From contig CBIFVZ010000046.1 of NCBI GenBank assembly GCA_966185765.1, forward strand, positions 1 through 31,389: a stretch of DNA of 31,389 nucleotides. The letters are read 5' to 3'. Position 1 is the first letter of the stretch. Every line of letters starts with the position of its first letter. Below the pieces are notes generated by a model. That model searched no databases. It was not told the origin of the DNA and worked only from the letters and a program-made list of their open reading frames with translations. This document shows positions 17,532 through 25,643 of this stretch, piece by piece. Source of the DNA: CBIFVZ01 sp966185765 (GTDB taxonomy: Bacteria > Pseudomonadota > Gammaproteobacteria > Enterobacterales > Enterobacteriaceae). Made by a program: the position numbers and the translations under genes.

Positions 17532-18536
17532 TTAAATGCGACTTAAATTGCCCCGCCGCCATAAATTTCTTCTGATGCGCGTCAAACCAGGCTGCGGTTT
17601 GCGTGGTTCATCAAGGCTTGCCAGCACCAGTTCCAGCACACACTCAGCGACATCACGGTGGCGCTGCGCCACGGCCAGCACCGGGCATTGCAGAAAATCG
17701 AGTAACTCGTGGTCGCCAAAGGTAGCTATCGCCAAATCTGGCGGCAGGCGTCCTTCACGACGCAGCGTGACATCCATTACCCCTTGCAACAGTGCAAACG
17801 ACGTTGTGAATAGCGCCTGGGGCATTGGGTTGTTCTCAAGCCAGCGGCTAAACAACGCACTTGCCGCCTCGCGCTCATAACTGTCGGCATATAAAAAGTT
17901 AACCTCGCGCGCGTCATCTTCCCAGGCAGTGCGAAAGCCCTGCTCACGCAAAAAGCTCACCGACAACTCCGGTAACGCGCCAAGATAAAGCACGCGTTCA
18001 GCCGGGAACTTACGCAGCTCGGCGGCGAGCATCTGTGAATCCTCCTGATCGGCACCGACTACGCTGATAAAATGTTCTCTGTCCAGCGCACGATCGAGCG
18101 CGATAATCGGAAATGAGCCATTGGCCCAGCGCTGATAAAAAGGATGTTCCGGAGGCAACGACGTCGAGACAATAATCGCATCGACCTGGCGCTGTAACAA
18201 ATGTTCCACGCAGCGCATTTCGTTATCTGGCTGATCTTCAGAACAGGCAATCAGCAATTGATAGCCGCGCTGGCGCGCCTGGCGCTCAAGGTAGTTCGCA
18301 ATACGGGTATAACTGGTGTTTTCCAGATCGGGAATCACCAGGCCAATTGAGCGTGTGCGTCCGGCACGCAAGCCAGCAGCTACAGCATTGGGGTGATAGT
18401 TATGCTCGCGCACCACCGCCATCACCTTTTCCACCGTTTTATCGCTTACGCGGTACTGCCTGGCTTTGCCATTAATGACATAACTCGCCGTTGTGCGCGA
18501 CACGCCAGCGAGACGCGCAATTTCATCCAGTTTCAC
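17532..18536 (-). CDS. cra: Cra (FruR), catabolite repressor/activator
   Basis: Cra is a LacI/GalR-family regulator that senses fructose phosphates and switches glycolytic against gluconeogenic genes. The N-terminal helix-turn-helix with hinge (MKLDEIARLAGVSRTTASYVINGKA, here broken as MKLDEIARLAG and VSRTTASYVINGKA) is followed by a periplasmic-binding-protein-like sugar domain from about residue 60 (RTRSIGLVIPDLENTSY). The length, 334 residues, equals that of E. coli Cra. The start is GTG at 18536, with GGAAGGGG upstream, and GTG is also the E. coli start. It lies 182 bases after ilvH, beyond a strong terminator, so it is probably transcribed separately. Confidence 0.97.
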   Translation of the reverse strand: MKLDEIARLAGVSRTTASYVINGKARQYRVSDKTVEKVMAVVREHNYHPNAVAAGLRAGRTRSIGLVIPDLENTSYTRIANYLERQARQRGYQLLIACSEDQPDNEMRCVEHLLQRQVDAIIVSTSLPPEHPFYQRWANGSFPIIALDRALDREHFISVVGADQEDSQMLAAELRKFPAERVLYLGALPELSVSFLREQGFRTAWEDDAREVNFLYADSYEREAASALFSRWLENNPMPQALFTTSFALLQGVMDVTLRREGRLPPDLAIATFGDHELLDFLQCPVLAVAQRHRDVAECVLELVLASLDEPRKPQPGLTRIRRNLWRRGNLSRI

Positions 18537-18564
18537 GGTTGCCCCTTCCAGAATCTGATATACG

Positions 18565-18595
18565 GTAACCTTATCCGTACGAAAACTCAGGTTAC
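18565..18595. promoter_or_regulatory. Inverted repeat upstream of cra
   Basis: GTAACCT (18565-18571) and AGGTTAC (18589-18595) form a perfect 7-base inverted repeat separated by 17 bases, about 30-60 bases before the cra start. It could be a regulator-binding dyad or an mRNA leader hairpin. I do not recognise it as a known operator. Confidence 0.35.
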
Positions 18596-18666
18596 ATCTT
18601 TTAACAATCTACCTGCAGAATAAACGCCAGAGCAACCGCTTTTAAATCAACGCCGCTCTGATTGGC

Positions 18667-18693
18667 AAAAAAAAACCCGGCAATACTGCCGGG
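18667..18693 (-). terminator. Intrinsic terminator after ilvH
   Basis: On the minus strand, stem CCCGGCA-GTAT-TGCCGGG (18693-18676) is followed by nine T residues (18675-18667), starting about 25 bases after the ilvH stop. This is a strong rho-independent terminator for ilvIH. Confidence 0.93.
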
Positions 18694-18718
18694 CTTGTGA
18701 GCCAGTTCATATTCTGGC

Positions 18719-19210
18719 TTAACGCATAATTTTATCGCCGCGTGAAAGTCCCACCACACCGGAACGCGCCACTTCAACAATTTTGGCTACATCACGGATG
18801 GTCGACAGGAAGGCATCAAGTTTTTCGCTGGTCCCTGCCAACTGCACGGTATAGTGGCTCGGTGTTACGTCGATAATCTGCCCGCGGAAAATTTCCGCGC
18901 TACGCTTCACCTCTTCGCGCCCGTAACCACTTGCCTGCACTTTCACCAGCATAATTTCGCGCTCAACGTGCGAACCTTGCCCCAGCTCACTTACGCGCAG
19001 CACATCCACCAGTTTATGCAGTTGCTTTTCGATTTGCTCGATAGTCTTTTCATCCCCCACCGTCTGGATAGTCATTCGCGACAGTGTGGGATCTTCTGTG
19101 GGTGCCACCGTCAGGCTTTCGATGTTGTAGCCACGCTGAGAGAACAGACCGACCACGCGCGACAGAGCACCTGATTCGTTTTCCAGTAAGACAGATAATA
19201 TCCGGCGCAT
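18719..19210 (-). CDS. ilvH: Acetohydroxy acid synthase III small (regulatory) subunit
   Basis: IlvH is the regulatory subunit of acetohydroxy acid synthase III and confers valine feedback inhibition on IlvI. The N-terminal ACT domain (RRILSVLLENESGALSRVVGLFSQRG, split as RRILSVLLENESGALSR and VVGLFSQRGYNIESLTV) binds valine. A C-terminal domain begins near residue 80 and ends in SGVVGLSRGDKIMR. ATG at 19210 gives 163 residues as in E. coli, with GGAGAG upstream, two bases after the ilvI stop. An upstream in-frame ATG at 19240 would add ten residues inside ilvI and is less likely. Confidence 0.97.
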   Translation of the reverse strand: MRRILSVLLENESGALSRVVGLFSQRGYNIESLTVAPTEDPTLSRMTIQTVGDEKTIEQIEKQLHKLVDVLRVSELGQGSHVEREIMLVKVQASGYGREEVKRSAEIFRGQIIDVTPSHYTVQLAGTSEKLDAFLSTIRDVAKIVEVARSGVVGLSRGDKIMR

Positions 19211-19212
19211 AA

Positions 19213-20937
19213 TCAGGTTCTCTCCGTTTTGCTCAGCCACATTTCATCCATTCCGCCACCGCGCACCTGCATGGGGTAGACGTGTTCAGTGCCATCGACA
19301 GTAACATCTACAAACACCAGCCGCCCGGCACGAACCTGCTCCAGTGCCTCGCCCAGTTTGCTTTCAAGCTCCTGAGGCTTAGTGATGCTGATGCCGACAT
19401 GACCATAAGCTTCTGCCAGGCGCACAAAATCTGGTAACGACTGCATGTACGACTGGGAATGGCGTCCGGAGTAGATCATGTCCTGCCACTGTTTCACCAT
19501 GCCGAGGTAGCGGTTATTAAGATTCAAAACCAGCACCGGCAACGCATACTGTAATGCTGTAGACAGTTCCTGGATATTCATCTGAATACTACCATCGCCT
19601 GTTACACACACCACCGTCTCATCAGGTAGCGCCAGCTTCACGCCCAGCGCGGCGGGTAAACCAAAACCCATCGTGCCAAGACCACCGGAGTTGATCCAAC
19701 GGCGCGGTTTATCAAAAGCGTAATGCAGCGCGGCAAACATCTGATGCTGACCCACGTCAGATGTCACGTACGCATCGCCACCAGTCAGACGGTAAATTGC
19801 CTCAATGGCTGCCTGCGGCTTGATGGTCTCACTGTCTTGAGCGTATTTCAGGCATTTACGCGCGCGCCATTGCTCAATCTGCTGCCACCAGTCGCGGATA
19901 TCATCCAGCGGCTGTGCGGACACTTCCTGCTCAATAAGCTCCAGCATCTGCTGCAACACCGCCAGTGCATCCCCCACAATAGGGACATCCGCCGTCACCG
20001 TTTTAGAAATCGACGCCGGATCAACATCAATATGCAGCACCGTCGCGTTCGGGCAATACTTTTCAAGATTGTTGGTCGTGCGATCATCAAAACGAACACC
20101 CACGGCAAAAATCACATCAGCGTTGTGCATCGCCATATTCGCTTCATAGGTGCCGTGCATGCCAAGCATGCCCAGCGCCTGGCTATGGGTGCCCGGAAAC
20201 GCCCCCAGCCCCATAAGTGAGGAAACCACGGGAATATTCAGGCGTTCGGCGAGGATTTTAAGCTCCTCATGACAGCCTGAACTAATCGCGCCACCGCCCA
20301 CATACATGACCGGTTTCTTTGCGATAGCCAGTGTGTGCAAAGCTCGCTTTATCTGACCTTTGTGGCCCTGGGTCGTGGGGTTATAGGAACGCATACTGAC
20401 CGCGTCCGGCCAGACGTAGGGCAGCTTGTTAGCTGGATTGAGAATATCTTTAGGTAAATCCACAACCACCGGTCCGGGGCGGCCACTCGCCGCCAGCCAG
20501 AAGGCCTTTTTCAGCACGGTGGGAATATCTTCAGTTTGTTTTACAAGGAAGCTGTGTTTCACCACTGGGCGGGAAATCCCGACCATGTCACATTCCTGGA
20601 AAGCATCATAGCCAATTAAAGACGTAGCGACTTGCCCTGAAAGCACGACCATCGGAATCGAGTCCATATATGCCGTAGCAATCCCTGTAATTGCATTCGT
20701 AGCACCAGGTCCGGATGTCACCAGCACAACACCCACCTCACCCGTGGCACGTGCCAGGCCATCTGCCATATGCACTGCCGCCTGCTCATGGCGAACCAGA
20801 ACATGATCGATACCACCAATCGTATGGAGCGCATCGTAAATATCCAGTACCGCGCCTCCCGGGTAACCGAATACCTGCTTCACGCCCTGGTCGATGAGAG
20901 ATCGCACGACCATCTCGGCTCCTGACAACATCTCCAT
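19213..20937 (-). CDS. ilvI: Acetohydroxy acid synthase III large (catalytic) subunit
   Basis: IlvI is the thiamine-diphosphate enzyme that condenses pyruvate with pyruvate or 2-oxobutyrate, the first common step to valine, leucine and isoleucine. The N-terminal glutamate motif LVRHEQAAVHMADG (about residue 47), FAD-binding region (FAVGVRFDDRTT, about 280) and the ThDP/magnesium motif VTGDGSIQMNIQEL with LNLNN (about 440-475) are visible. The length is 574 residues, as in E. coli. A GGAGG site lies seven bases before the ATG. It is co-transcribed with ilvH. ilvIH is Lrp-activated in E. coli, and an AT-rich upstream region is present here too. Confidence 0.98.
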   Translation of the reverse strand: MEMLSGAEMVVRSLIDQGVKQVFGYPGGAVLDIYDALHTIGGIDHVLVRHEQAAVHMADGLARATGEVGVVLVTSGPGATNAITGIATAYMDSIPMVVLSGQVATSLIGYDAFQECDMVGISRPVVKHSFLVKQTEDIPTVLKKAFWLAASGRPGPVVVDLPKDILNPANKLPYVWPDAVSMRSYNPTTQGHKGQIKRALHTLAIAKKPVMYVGGGAISSGCHEELKILAERLNIPVVSSLMGLGAFPGTHSQALGMLGMHGTYEANMAMHNADVIFAVGVRFDDRTTNNLEKYCPNATVLHIDVDPASISKTVTADVPIVGDALAVLQQMLELIEQEVSAQPLDDIRDWWQQIEQWRARKCLKYAQDSETIKPQAAIEAIYRLTGGDAYVTSDVGQHQMFAALHYAFDKPRRWINSGGLGTMGFGLPAALGVKLALPDETVVCVTGDGSIQMNIQELSTALQYALPVLVLNLNNRYLGMVKQWQDMIYSGRHSQSYMQSLPDFVRLAEAYGHVGISITKPQELESKLGEALEQVRAGRLVFVDVTVDGTEHVYPMQVRGGGMDEMWLSKTERT

Positions 20938-21303
20938 GCTTTGCCTCCAGGCTCTTTTTTGTTATCGACGGGCGACAGAAGCTCTGTACACCGTCTGGCA
21001 TGGCCCCGCGCCTGCCTGTTAGTTCCTTTAACATAACCGCTGAAAATCAGGCAAGCAATGCACCTTATGGTCTATTGCGCCCCAGAGCAGGTCACTCGCG
21101 CTCTGCTAATTCGTCATTCGCCATGTGATGATCCAGATATAAGTAAATCCAATAAATTAAAATTTCAAAAAAAAGGAAAAAACCAGCAGGAAATCTAATT
21201 ATTTTTCGTTTTTCCTTGAGAGCCGACACCAGCCACCAACCAGGCAAAACAAAATGCCAGATTATTTACCAATTCCAGTTGATAGTATTGATTACATGGC
21301 GCC
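20938..21303 (-). promoter_or_regulatory. ilvIH control region between leuO and ilvI
   Basis: On the minus strand, TTGCTT (21058-21053), a 17-base spacer and TATGTT (21035-21030) form a plausible ilvIH promoter about 95 bases before the start codon. Upstream of it, 21130-21220 is rich in A/T tracts, as expected of the Lrp-bound leader known in E. coli. An inverted repeat CAGAGC/GCTCTG lies at 21083-21105. No gene is seen in the 366 bases, and no clear leuO terminator. Confidence 0.55.
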
Positions 21304-22248
21304 TTACCGACGGCAGATGCTGATAAGTATTTCCTGCATCCATTGATGACCTTTATCGCGTCCGGCAGCTTCATGCCAACACAAATAGCTGCGCCGGTTT
21401 TCCTGCCTTAGCGGCAACGGCATGACTTTAAGGTCAAGGCTTGCGGCAAATTCCTCACCTAACCAACGAGGGGCAATCGCCACCAGATTAGTTTGTGAAA
21501 CCACATTTAATACGCTGGTCATTGCCATGCCCTGATAAGCTACCATGCTACGTTTTTCAGGCGTGTCGTACCAGGGTGCGCTGAACGACGTAAAACTGTC
21601 GAGCGCCACTACGGCATGTTGCTCCTGATATATATCCTGCTCTCTTTTGAGATTATTCAATCTTGGATGCGAATTTCCAACAACCAGTACCATTTCGTCA
21701 TAAAAGAGCGGAATGCATGAAAATTCCGATCCAGGGAGTTCATCGTAACCAATGACAAAACTGCCTTCCTGATGGCGCAACTGTTGTTCAATATTTTGAT
21801 TTAATGACGAAGTAAACTGAAGCTGAATATGCGGTGCCAGCTTTTTAACACGATTATAAATTAATGACGTCAGCAAATTATCAAGCGGGCTACAAATGCA
21901 AAGATTAAAGACGCGCTCGCTGGTATGAGGCTGAAATTGCGTGCCGGGTAATTCATTTTGGATGAGCTGTAATGCCTGACGCGTTGATTCAAACAAGCGC
22001 CACGCCCGGGGTGTGGGTTGGATACCACGACCAAAACGTACAAACAGGTCATCATCAAACATAAGCTTCAGACGGGCTACAGCGTTACTGACCGCAGGCT
22101 GCGACATCCCCAGCATTTGTGCGGCACGCGTAATATTTTGTACCTGCATCACCGCATCAAAAACCGTGAGAAGATTGAGATCTACTTGCCGCAAATGCGA
22201 TTTTATTCCTTCTACAGCATCCAGGCTGTCTGGTTTTTCCTCAGACAT
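21304..22248 (-). CDS. leuO: LeuO, LysR-family regulator
   Basis: LeuO is a LysR-type global regulator that antagonises H-NS silencing, and it sits between ilvIH and leuABCD in enteric genomes. The helix-turn-helix covers NITRAAQMLGMSQPAVSNAV (about residues 40-60), followed by the LysR linker helix and effector domain, ending HEAAGRDKGHQWMQEILISI. I chose ATG at 22248 (MSEEKPDSLD), with GGGGA seven bases upstream, giving 314 residues as in E. coli. An in-frame ATG at 22260 would add MGKC but is poorly spaced from its nearest purine run. The first 25 residues differ from E. coli, as usual for this tail. Confidence 0.95.
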   Translation of the reverse strand: MSEEKPDSLDAVEGIKSHLRQVDLNLLTVFDAVMQVQNITRAAQMLGMSQPAVSNAVARLKLMFDDDLFVRFGRGIQPTPRAWRLFESTRQALQLIQNELPGTQFQPHTSERVFNLCICSPLDNLLTSLIYNRVKKLAPHIQLQFTSSLNQNIEQQLRHQEGSFVIGYDELPGSEFSCIPLFYDEMVLVVGNSHPRLNNLKREQDIYQEQHAVVALDSFTSFSAPWYDTPEKRSMVAYQGMAMTSVLNVVSQTNLVAIAPRWLGEEFAASLDLKVMPLPLRQENRRSYLCWHEAAGRDKGHQWMQEILISICRR

Positions 22249-22738
22249 ACATTTCCCCATTAAAAACAGCCATTCCTTTAGACACGACCAAATGCCGTGC
22301 TACCTCACAGTTTAATAAAATCAGATGAGAACGCCGTGTGGATTAAGTAATTCTTAAACCAATCCGTAGAGAATATCCCTAATAACGCGAATCTTGCAAA
22401 TCGACCTTGCCAGCATATAGCAACAGCACAGGCGCAATCAAAACATAATTTCATCACCGGCACAATTCATTCACAGGACAAATACAAAACCTAATTCATT
22501 TTGATAATAAATTGCTTTATCGCGACTATCATTAAATTCTTACGCAATAAAATGCCTTCCCCATACCGCAGGGAAATAACCCATAACTTTCAGCCTTAAC
22601 TAAAAAACTGAAGTGAAAATTGTGACAGACATCAAAAACAGTAATTATATCTATCCTAAAAGCGACACGCAGAATATTTGCCAAAATCCATTTTCTCCAC
22701 TTTGTGTTTCGCTAATGCGGTGGGTTCACACAAAATGA
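22249..22738. promoter_or_regulatory. AT-rich leuO-leuL divergent region
   Basis: About 490 bases separate the divergent leuO and leu operon. The sequence is A/T-rich, notably 22440-22640, with many short A and T tracts. This matches the known H-NS and LeuO control of this intergenic region in E. coli and Salmonella. I cannot place individual LeuO or H-NS sites, and no reading frame here looks like a gene. Confidence 0.55.
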
Positions 22739-22767
22739 TTGACAGCCCCCCCTGTATTCAAGTACCA
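22739..22767 (+). promoter_or_regulatory. Leucine operon promoter
   Basis: A perfect TTGACA -35 (22739-22744) lies 60 bases before the leuL start. At 17-18 bases downstream the -10 is weak (GTACCA or TACCAC at 22762-22768). Position and -35 agree with the E. coli leu promoter, which also has a poor -10. Confidence 0.65.
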
Positions 22768-22803
22768 CTAAGGGCATCGCTGAATTCGATACGAGGTTAT
22801 CCA

Positions 22804-22887
22804 ATGTTCAATATTGTTCGTCTAACCGGCCTACTACTAAACGCCTTCACTGTGCGCGGTAGTCTGGTGGACAACGCTAAACGTTGA
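22804..22887 (+). CDS. leuL: Leucine operon leader peptide
   Basis: A 27-residue peptide starting MFNIVRLTGLLLNAF. It carries four CTA leucine codons: three in tandem (residues 10-12) and one at residue 7. CTA is a rare leucine codon in enteric bacteria, so ribosome speed here reports on charged leucyl-tRNA. When leucine is plentiful the ribosome finishes and the downstream attenuator forms; when it is scarce, stalling lets leuABCD be transcribed. The start has GAGG about 8 bases upstream. From memory, E. coli LeuL is 28 residues with four adjacent leucines, so the tandem block here is one codon shorter. Confidence 0.93.
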   Translation: MFNIVRLTGLLLNAFTVRGSLVDNAKR

Positions 22888-22910
22888 GATAACCTTCCAG
22901 AACGATAAAA

Positions 22911-22936
22911 ACCCGCGCCACTGCGCGGGTTTTTTT
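22911..22936 (+). terminator. leu operon attenuator
   Basis: Stem ACCCGCGC (22911-22918), loop CACT, stem GCGCGGGT (22923-22930), then a run of T to 22936. It starts 23 bases after the leuL stop and 44 bases before leuA. It is a classical rho-independent terminator, acting as the leucine-controlled attenuator. Confidence 0.93.
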
Positions 22937-22979
22937 ATGCTCGATGCAGGGCGCTTAAGACAGAACAAGGACCCAACCC

Positions 22980-24548
22980 ATGAGCCAACAAGTCATTATT
23001 TTTGATACAACCTTACGTGATGGTGAACAGGCATTGCAGGCAAGCCTGAGTGTGAAAGAAAAGCTGCAGATTGCGCTGGCGCTGGAGCGTATGGGTATTG
23101 ATGTAATGGAAGTCGGCTTCCCGGTCTCTTCACCGGGGGATTTTGAATCCGTGCAGACTATTGCTCGCCAGATCAAAAACAGCCGCGTGTGCGGACTGGC
23201 GCGCTGCGTGGAGAAAGACATTGATGTCGCCGCAGAAGCGTTGCGTGTCGCCGACGCGTTCCGTATTCATACCTTTATCGCCACCTCGCCCATGCACATT
23301 GCCACTAAATTGCGCAGTACACTGGACGAAGTGATTGAACGCGCGGTGTACATGGTTAAACGCGCACGCAATTATACCGATGACGTCGAGTTCTCATGTG
23401 AAGATGCAGGGCGCACGCCAATCGAAGACTTAGCGCGCGTCGTCGAAGCCGCCATTGACGCCGGTGCCACCACCGTCAACATCCCGGACACCGTGGGCTA
23501 CACGACCCCCAGTGAATACGGCAACATCATCTCCTCTTTGTACCAGCGCGTTCCCAACATCGATAAAGCCATTATCTCTGTCCATACCCACGATGACCTG
23601 GGTATGGCGGTCGGTAACGCCATTGCCGCTGTGCAGGCAGGCGCACGCCAGGTTGAAGGCACGCTCAACGGCATCGGTGAGCGCGCAGGTAACTGTGCGC
23701 TGGAAGAAGTTATCATGGCCATTAAAGTGCGCAGCAAAATGATGAACCTGCACACTAACATCAACCACAACGAAATCTGGCGTACCAGCCAGACCGTCAG
23801 TCAAATCTGCAACATGCCCATTCCGGGTAATAAAGCGGTGGTGGGCGCTAACGCCTTCGCCCACTCCTCTGGTATCCACCAGGACGGCGTGCTGAAAAAC
23901 CGCGAAAACTACGAAATCATGACACCGGAGTCCATCGGTCTCAACCAGGTGCAGTTGAACCTGACCTCACGCTCTGGCCGTGCAGCTGTGAAACACCGCA
24001 TGGAAGAGATGGGCTACAAGGACAGTGAATACAACATGGACTATCTGTATGACGCTTTCCTGAAGCTGGCCGATAAAAAAGGCCAGGTGTTTGACTACGA
24101 CCTGGAAGCGCTGGCGTTCATTAATAAACAGCAGGAAGAGCCAGAGCATTTCCGCCTGGATTACTTCACCGTACAGTCCAGCTCCAGCGAAATGGCAACC
24201 GCGTCTGTGAAGCTTGCCTGTGGCGATGAAATAAAAACCGAAGCGGCAACAGGTAACGGCCCGGTTGATGCGGTCTATCAGGCCATCAACCGTATTACTG
24301 ACTTCGATATTGAGCTGGTCGACTACAAACTGGGGGCCAAAGGCCACGGCAAAAACGCGCTGGGTCAAGTGGACATTGTGGTCAACTATCACGGTCGCCG
24401 TTTCCACGGCGTGGGGCTGGCGACCGATATCGTCGAATCCTCGGCGAAGGCGATGGTGCATGTGTTGAACAATATCTGGCGCGCTAACGAAGTCGAAAAA
24501 GAATTACAACGCAAACAAATCAAAGAACAAAATCAGGAAACCGTGTGA
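22980..24548 (+). CDS. leuA: 2-isopropylmalate synthase
   Basis: LeuA condenses acetyl-CoA with 2-oxoisovalerate, the first committed step of leucine synthesis, and is feedback-inhibited by leucine. The catalytic TIM barrel begins IFDTTLRDGEQALQASLS (metal-binding Asp about residue 14), with the HTHDDLGMAVGNA motif (metal-binding histidines about 202-204) and NGIGERAGNCALEE. From about residue 390 comes the leucine-binding allosteric domain. The protein has 522 residues (523 in E. coli). AAGGA lies eight bases before the ATG. The gene is preceded by the leuL attenuator and followed after one base by leuB. Confidence 0.98.
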   Translation: MSQQVIIFDTTLRDGEQALQASLSVKEKLQIALALERMGIDVMEVGFPVSSPGDFESVQTIARQIKNSRVCGLARCVEKDIDVAAEALRVADAFRIHTFIATSPMHIATKLRSTLDEVIERAVYMVKRARNYTDDVEFSCEDAGRTPIEDLARVVEAAIDAGATTVNIPDTVGYTTPSEYGNIISSLYQRVPNIDKAIISVHTHDDLGMAVGNAIAAVQAGARQVEGTLNGIGERAGNCALEEVIMAIKVRSKMMNLHTNINHNEIWRTSQTVSQICNMPIPGNKAVVGANAFAHSSGIHQDGVLKNRENYEIMTPESIGLNQVQLNLTSRSGRAAVKHRMEEMGYKDSEYNMDYLYDAFLKLADKKGQVFDYDLEALAFINKQQEEPEHFRLDYFTVQSSSSEMATASVKLACGDEIKTEAATGNGPVDAVYQAINRITDFDIELVDYKLGAKGHGKNALGQVDIVVNYHGRRFHGVGLATDIVESSAKAMVHVLNNIWRANEVEKELQRKQIKEQNQETV

Positions 24549-24549
24549 C

Positions 24550-25641
24550 ATGTCCAGGAACTACCATATAGCAGTATTGCCGGGTGACGGCATCGGTCCG
24601 GAAGTAATGGCGCAGGCAATGAAAGTGCTGGACGCCGTACGTAAACGCTTCGATATGCGCATCACCACCAGCGAGTACGACGTTGGTGGAGCCGCCATTG
24701 ATCGTCAGGGTACACCGTTACCGGCGGGCACCATTGAAGGCTGCGAGCAGGCAGACGCAATCCTGTTCGGCTCCGTTGGTGGCCCGAAATGGGAACGCCT
24801 GCCGCCTGCCGAGCAGCCAGAGCGCGGTGCGCTGCTGCCGCTGCGCAAACACTTCAAATTGTTCAGCAACCTGCGCCCTGCTCGTCTGTACCAGGGACTG
24901 GAAGCGTTCTGTCCACTGCGTGCGGACATTGCCGCCAACGGCTTTGATATTCTGTGTGTGCGTGAACTGACCGGCGGCATCTACTTCGGTCAGCCGAAAG
25001 GCCGCGAAGGCAGCGGGATGTACGAAAAAGCGTATGACACTGAGGTTTATCACCGCTTTGAGATAGAACGTATTGCACGTATCGCCTTTGAATCAGCACG
25101 CAAGCGTGGCAAAAAAGTCACCTCAATCGATAAGGCCAACGTGCTGCAAACCTCCGTGCTGTGGCGCGAAATTGTTAGCGAAATCGGCAAAGAGTACCCG
25201 GACATTGAGCTGGCACACATGTACATTGACAACGCCACTATGCAGCTGGTGAAAAACCCAGCACAGTTCGACGTGCTGCTGTGCTCCAACCTGTTTGGCG
25301 ACATTCTGTCTGACGAATGCGCGATGATAACCGGCTCTATGGGTATGTTGCCTTCAGCAAGCCTCAACGAACAAGGCTTTGGTTTGTATGAGCCTGCGGG
25401 CGGCTCTGCACCGGACATCGCCGGTAAAAACATCGCTAACCCAATTGCCCAAATCCTCTCGCTCTCGCTGCTGTTGCGCTACAGCCTTGATGCTGAAGAC
25501 GCCGCTCAGGCTATTGAGCGCGCGATTAACAAAGCGCTGGAAGAAGGCATTCGCACCAGCGATCTGGCAGGCGACGCCAGCGCAACCAGTACAGAAGAAA
25601 TGGGTGACATCGTTGCCCGCTATGTTGCAGAAGGGGTGTGA
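24550..25641 (+). CDS. leuB: 3-isopropylmalate dehydrogenase
   Basis: LeuB oxidises and decarboxylates 3-isopropylmalate to 2-oxoisocaproate using NAD. Visible are HIAVLPGDGIGPEVM (about residues 6-20), the arginines of the substrate site in LRKHFKLFSNLRPARLY (about 96-112), the metal-binding signature NLFGDILSDECAMITGSMGM (about 245-265), and the NAD-binding GSAPDIAGKNIANP (about 280). The 363 residues match E. coli. The ATG is one base after the leuA stop, indicating coupled translation. Confidence 0.98.
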   Translation: MSRNYHIAVLPGDGIGPEVMAQAMKVLDAVRKRFDMRITTSEYDVGGAAIDRQGTPLPAGTIEGCEQADAILFGSVGGPKWERLPPAEQPERGALLPLRKHFKLFSNLRPARLYQGLEAFCPLRADIAANGFDILCVRELTGGIYFGQPKGREGSGMYEKAYDTEVYHRFEIERIARIAFESARKRGKKVTSIDKANVLQTSVLWREIVSEIGKEYPDIELAHMYIDNATMQLVKNPAQFDVLLCSNLFGDILSDECAMITGSMGMLPSASLNEQGFGLYEPAGGSAPDIAGKNIANPIAQILSLSLLLRYSLDAEDAAQAIERAINKALEEGIRTSDLAGDASATSTEEMGDIVARYVAEGV

Positions 25642-25643
25642 TC

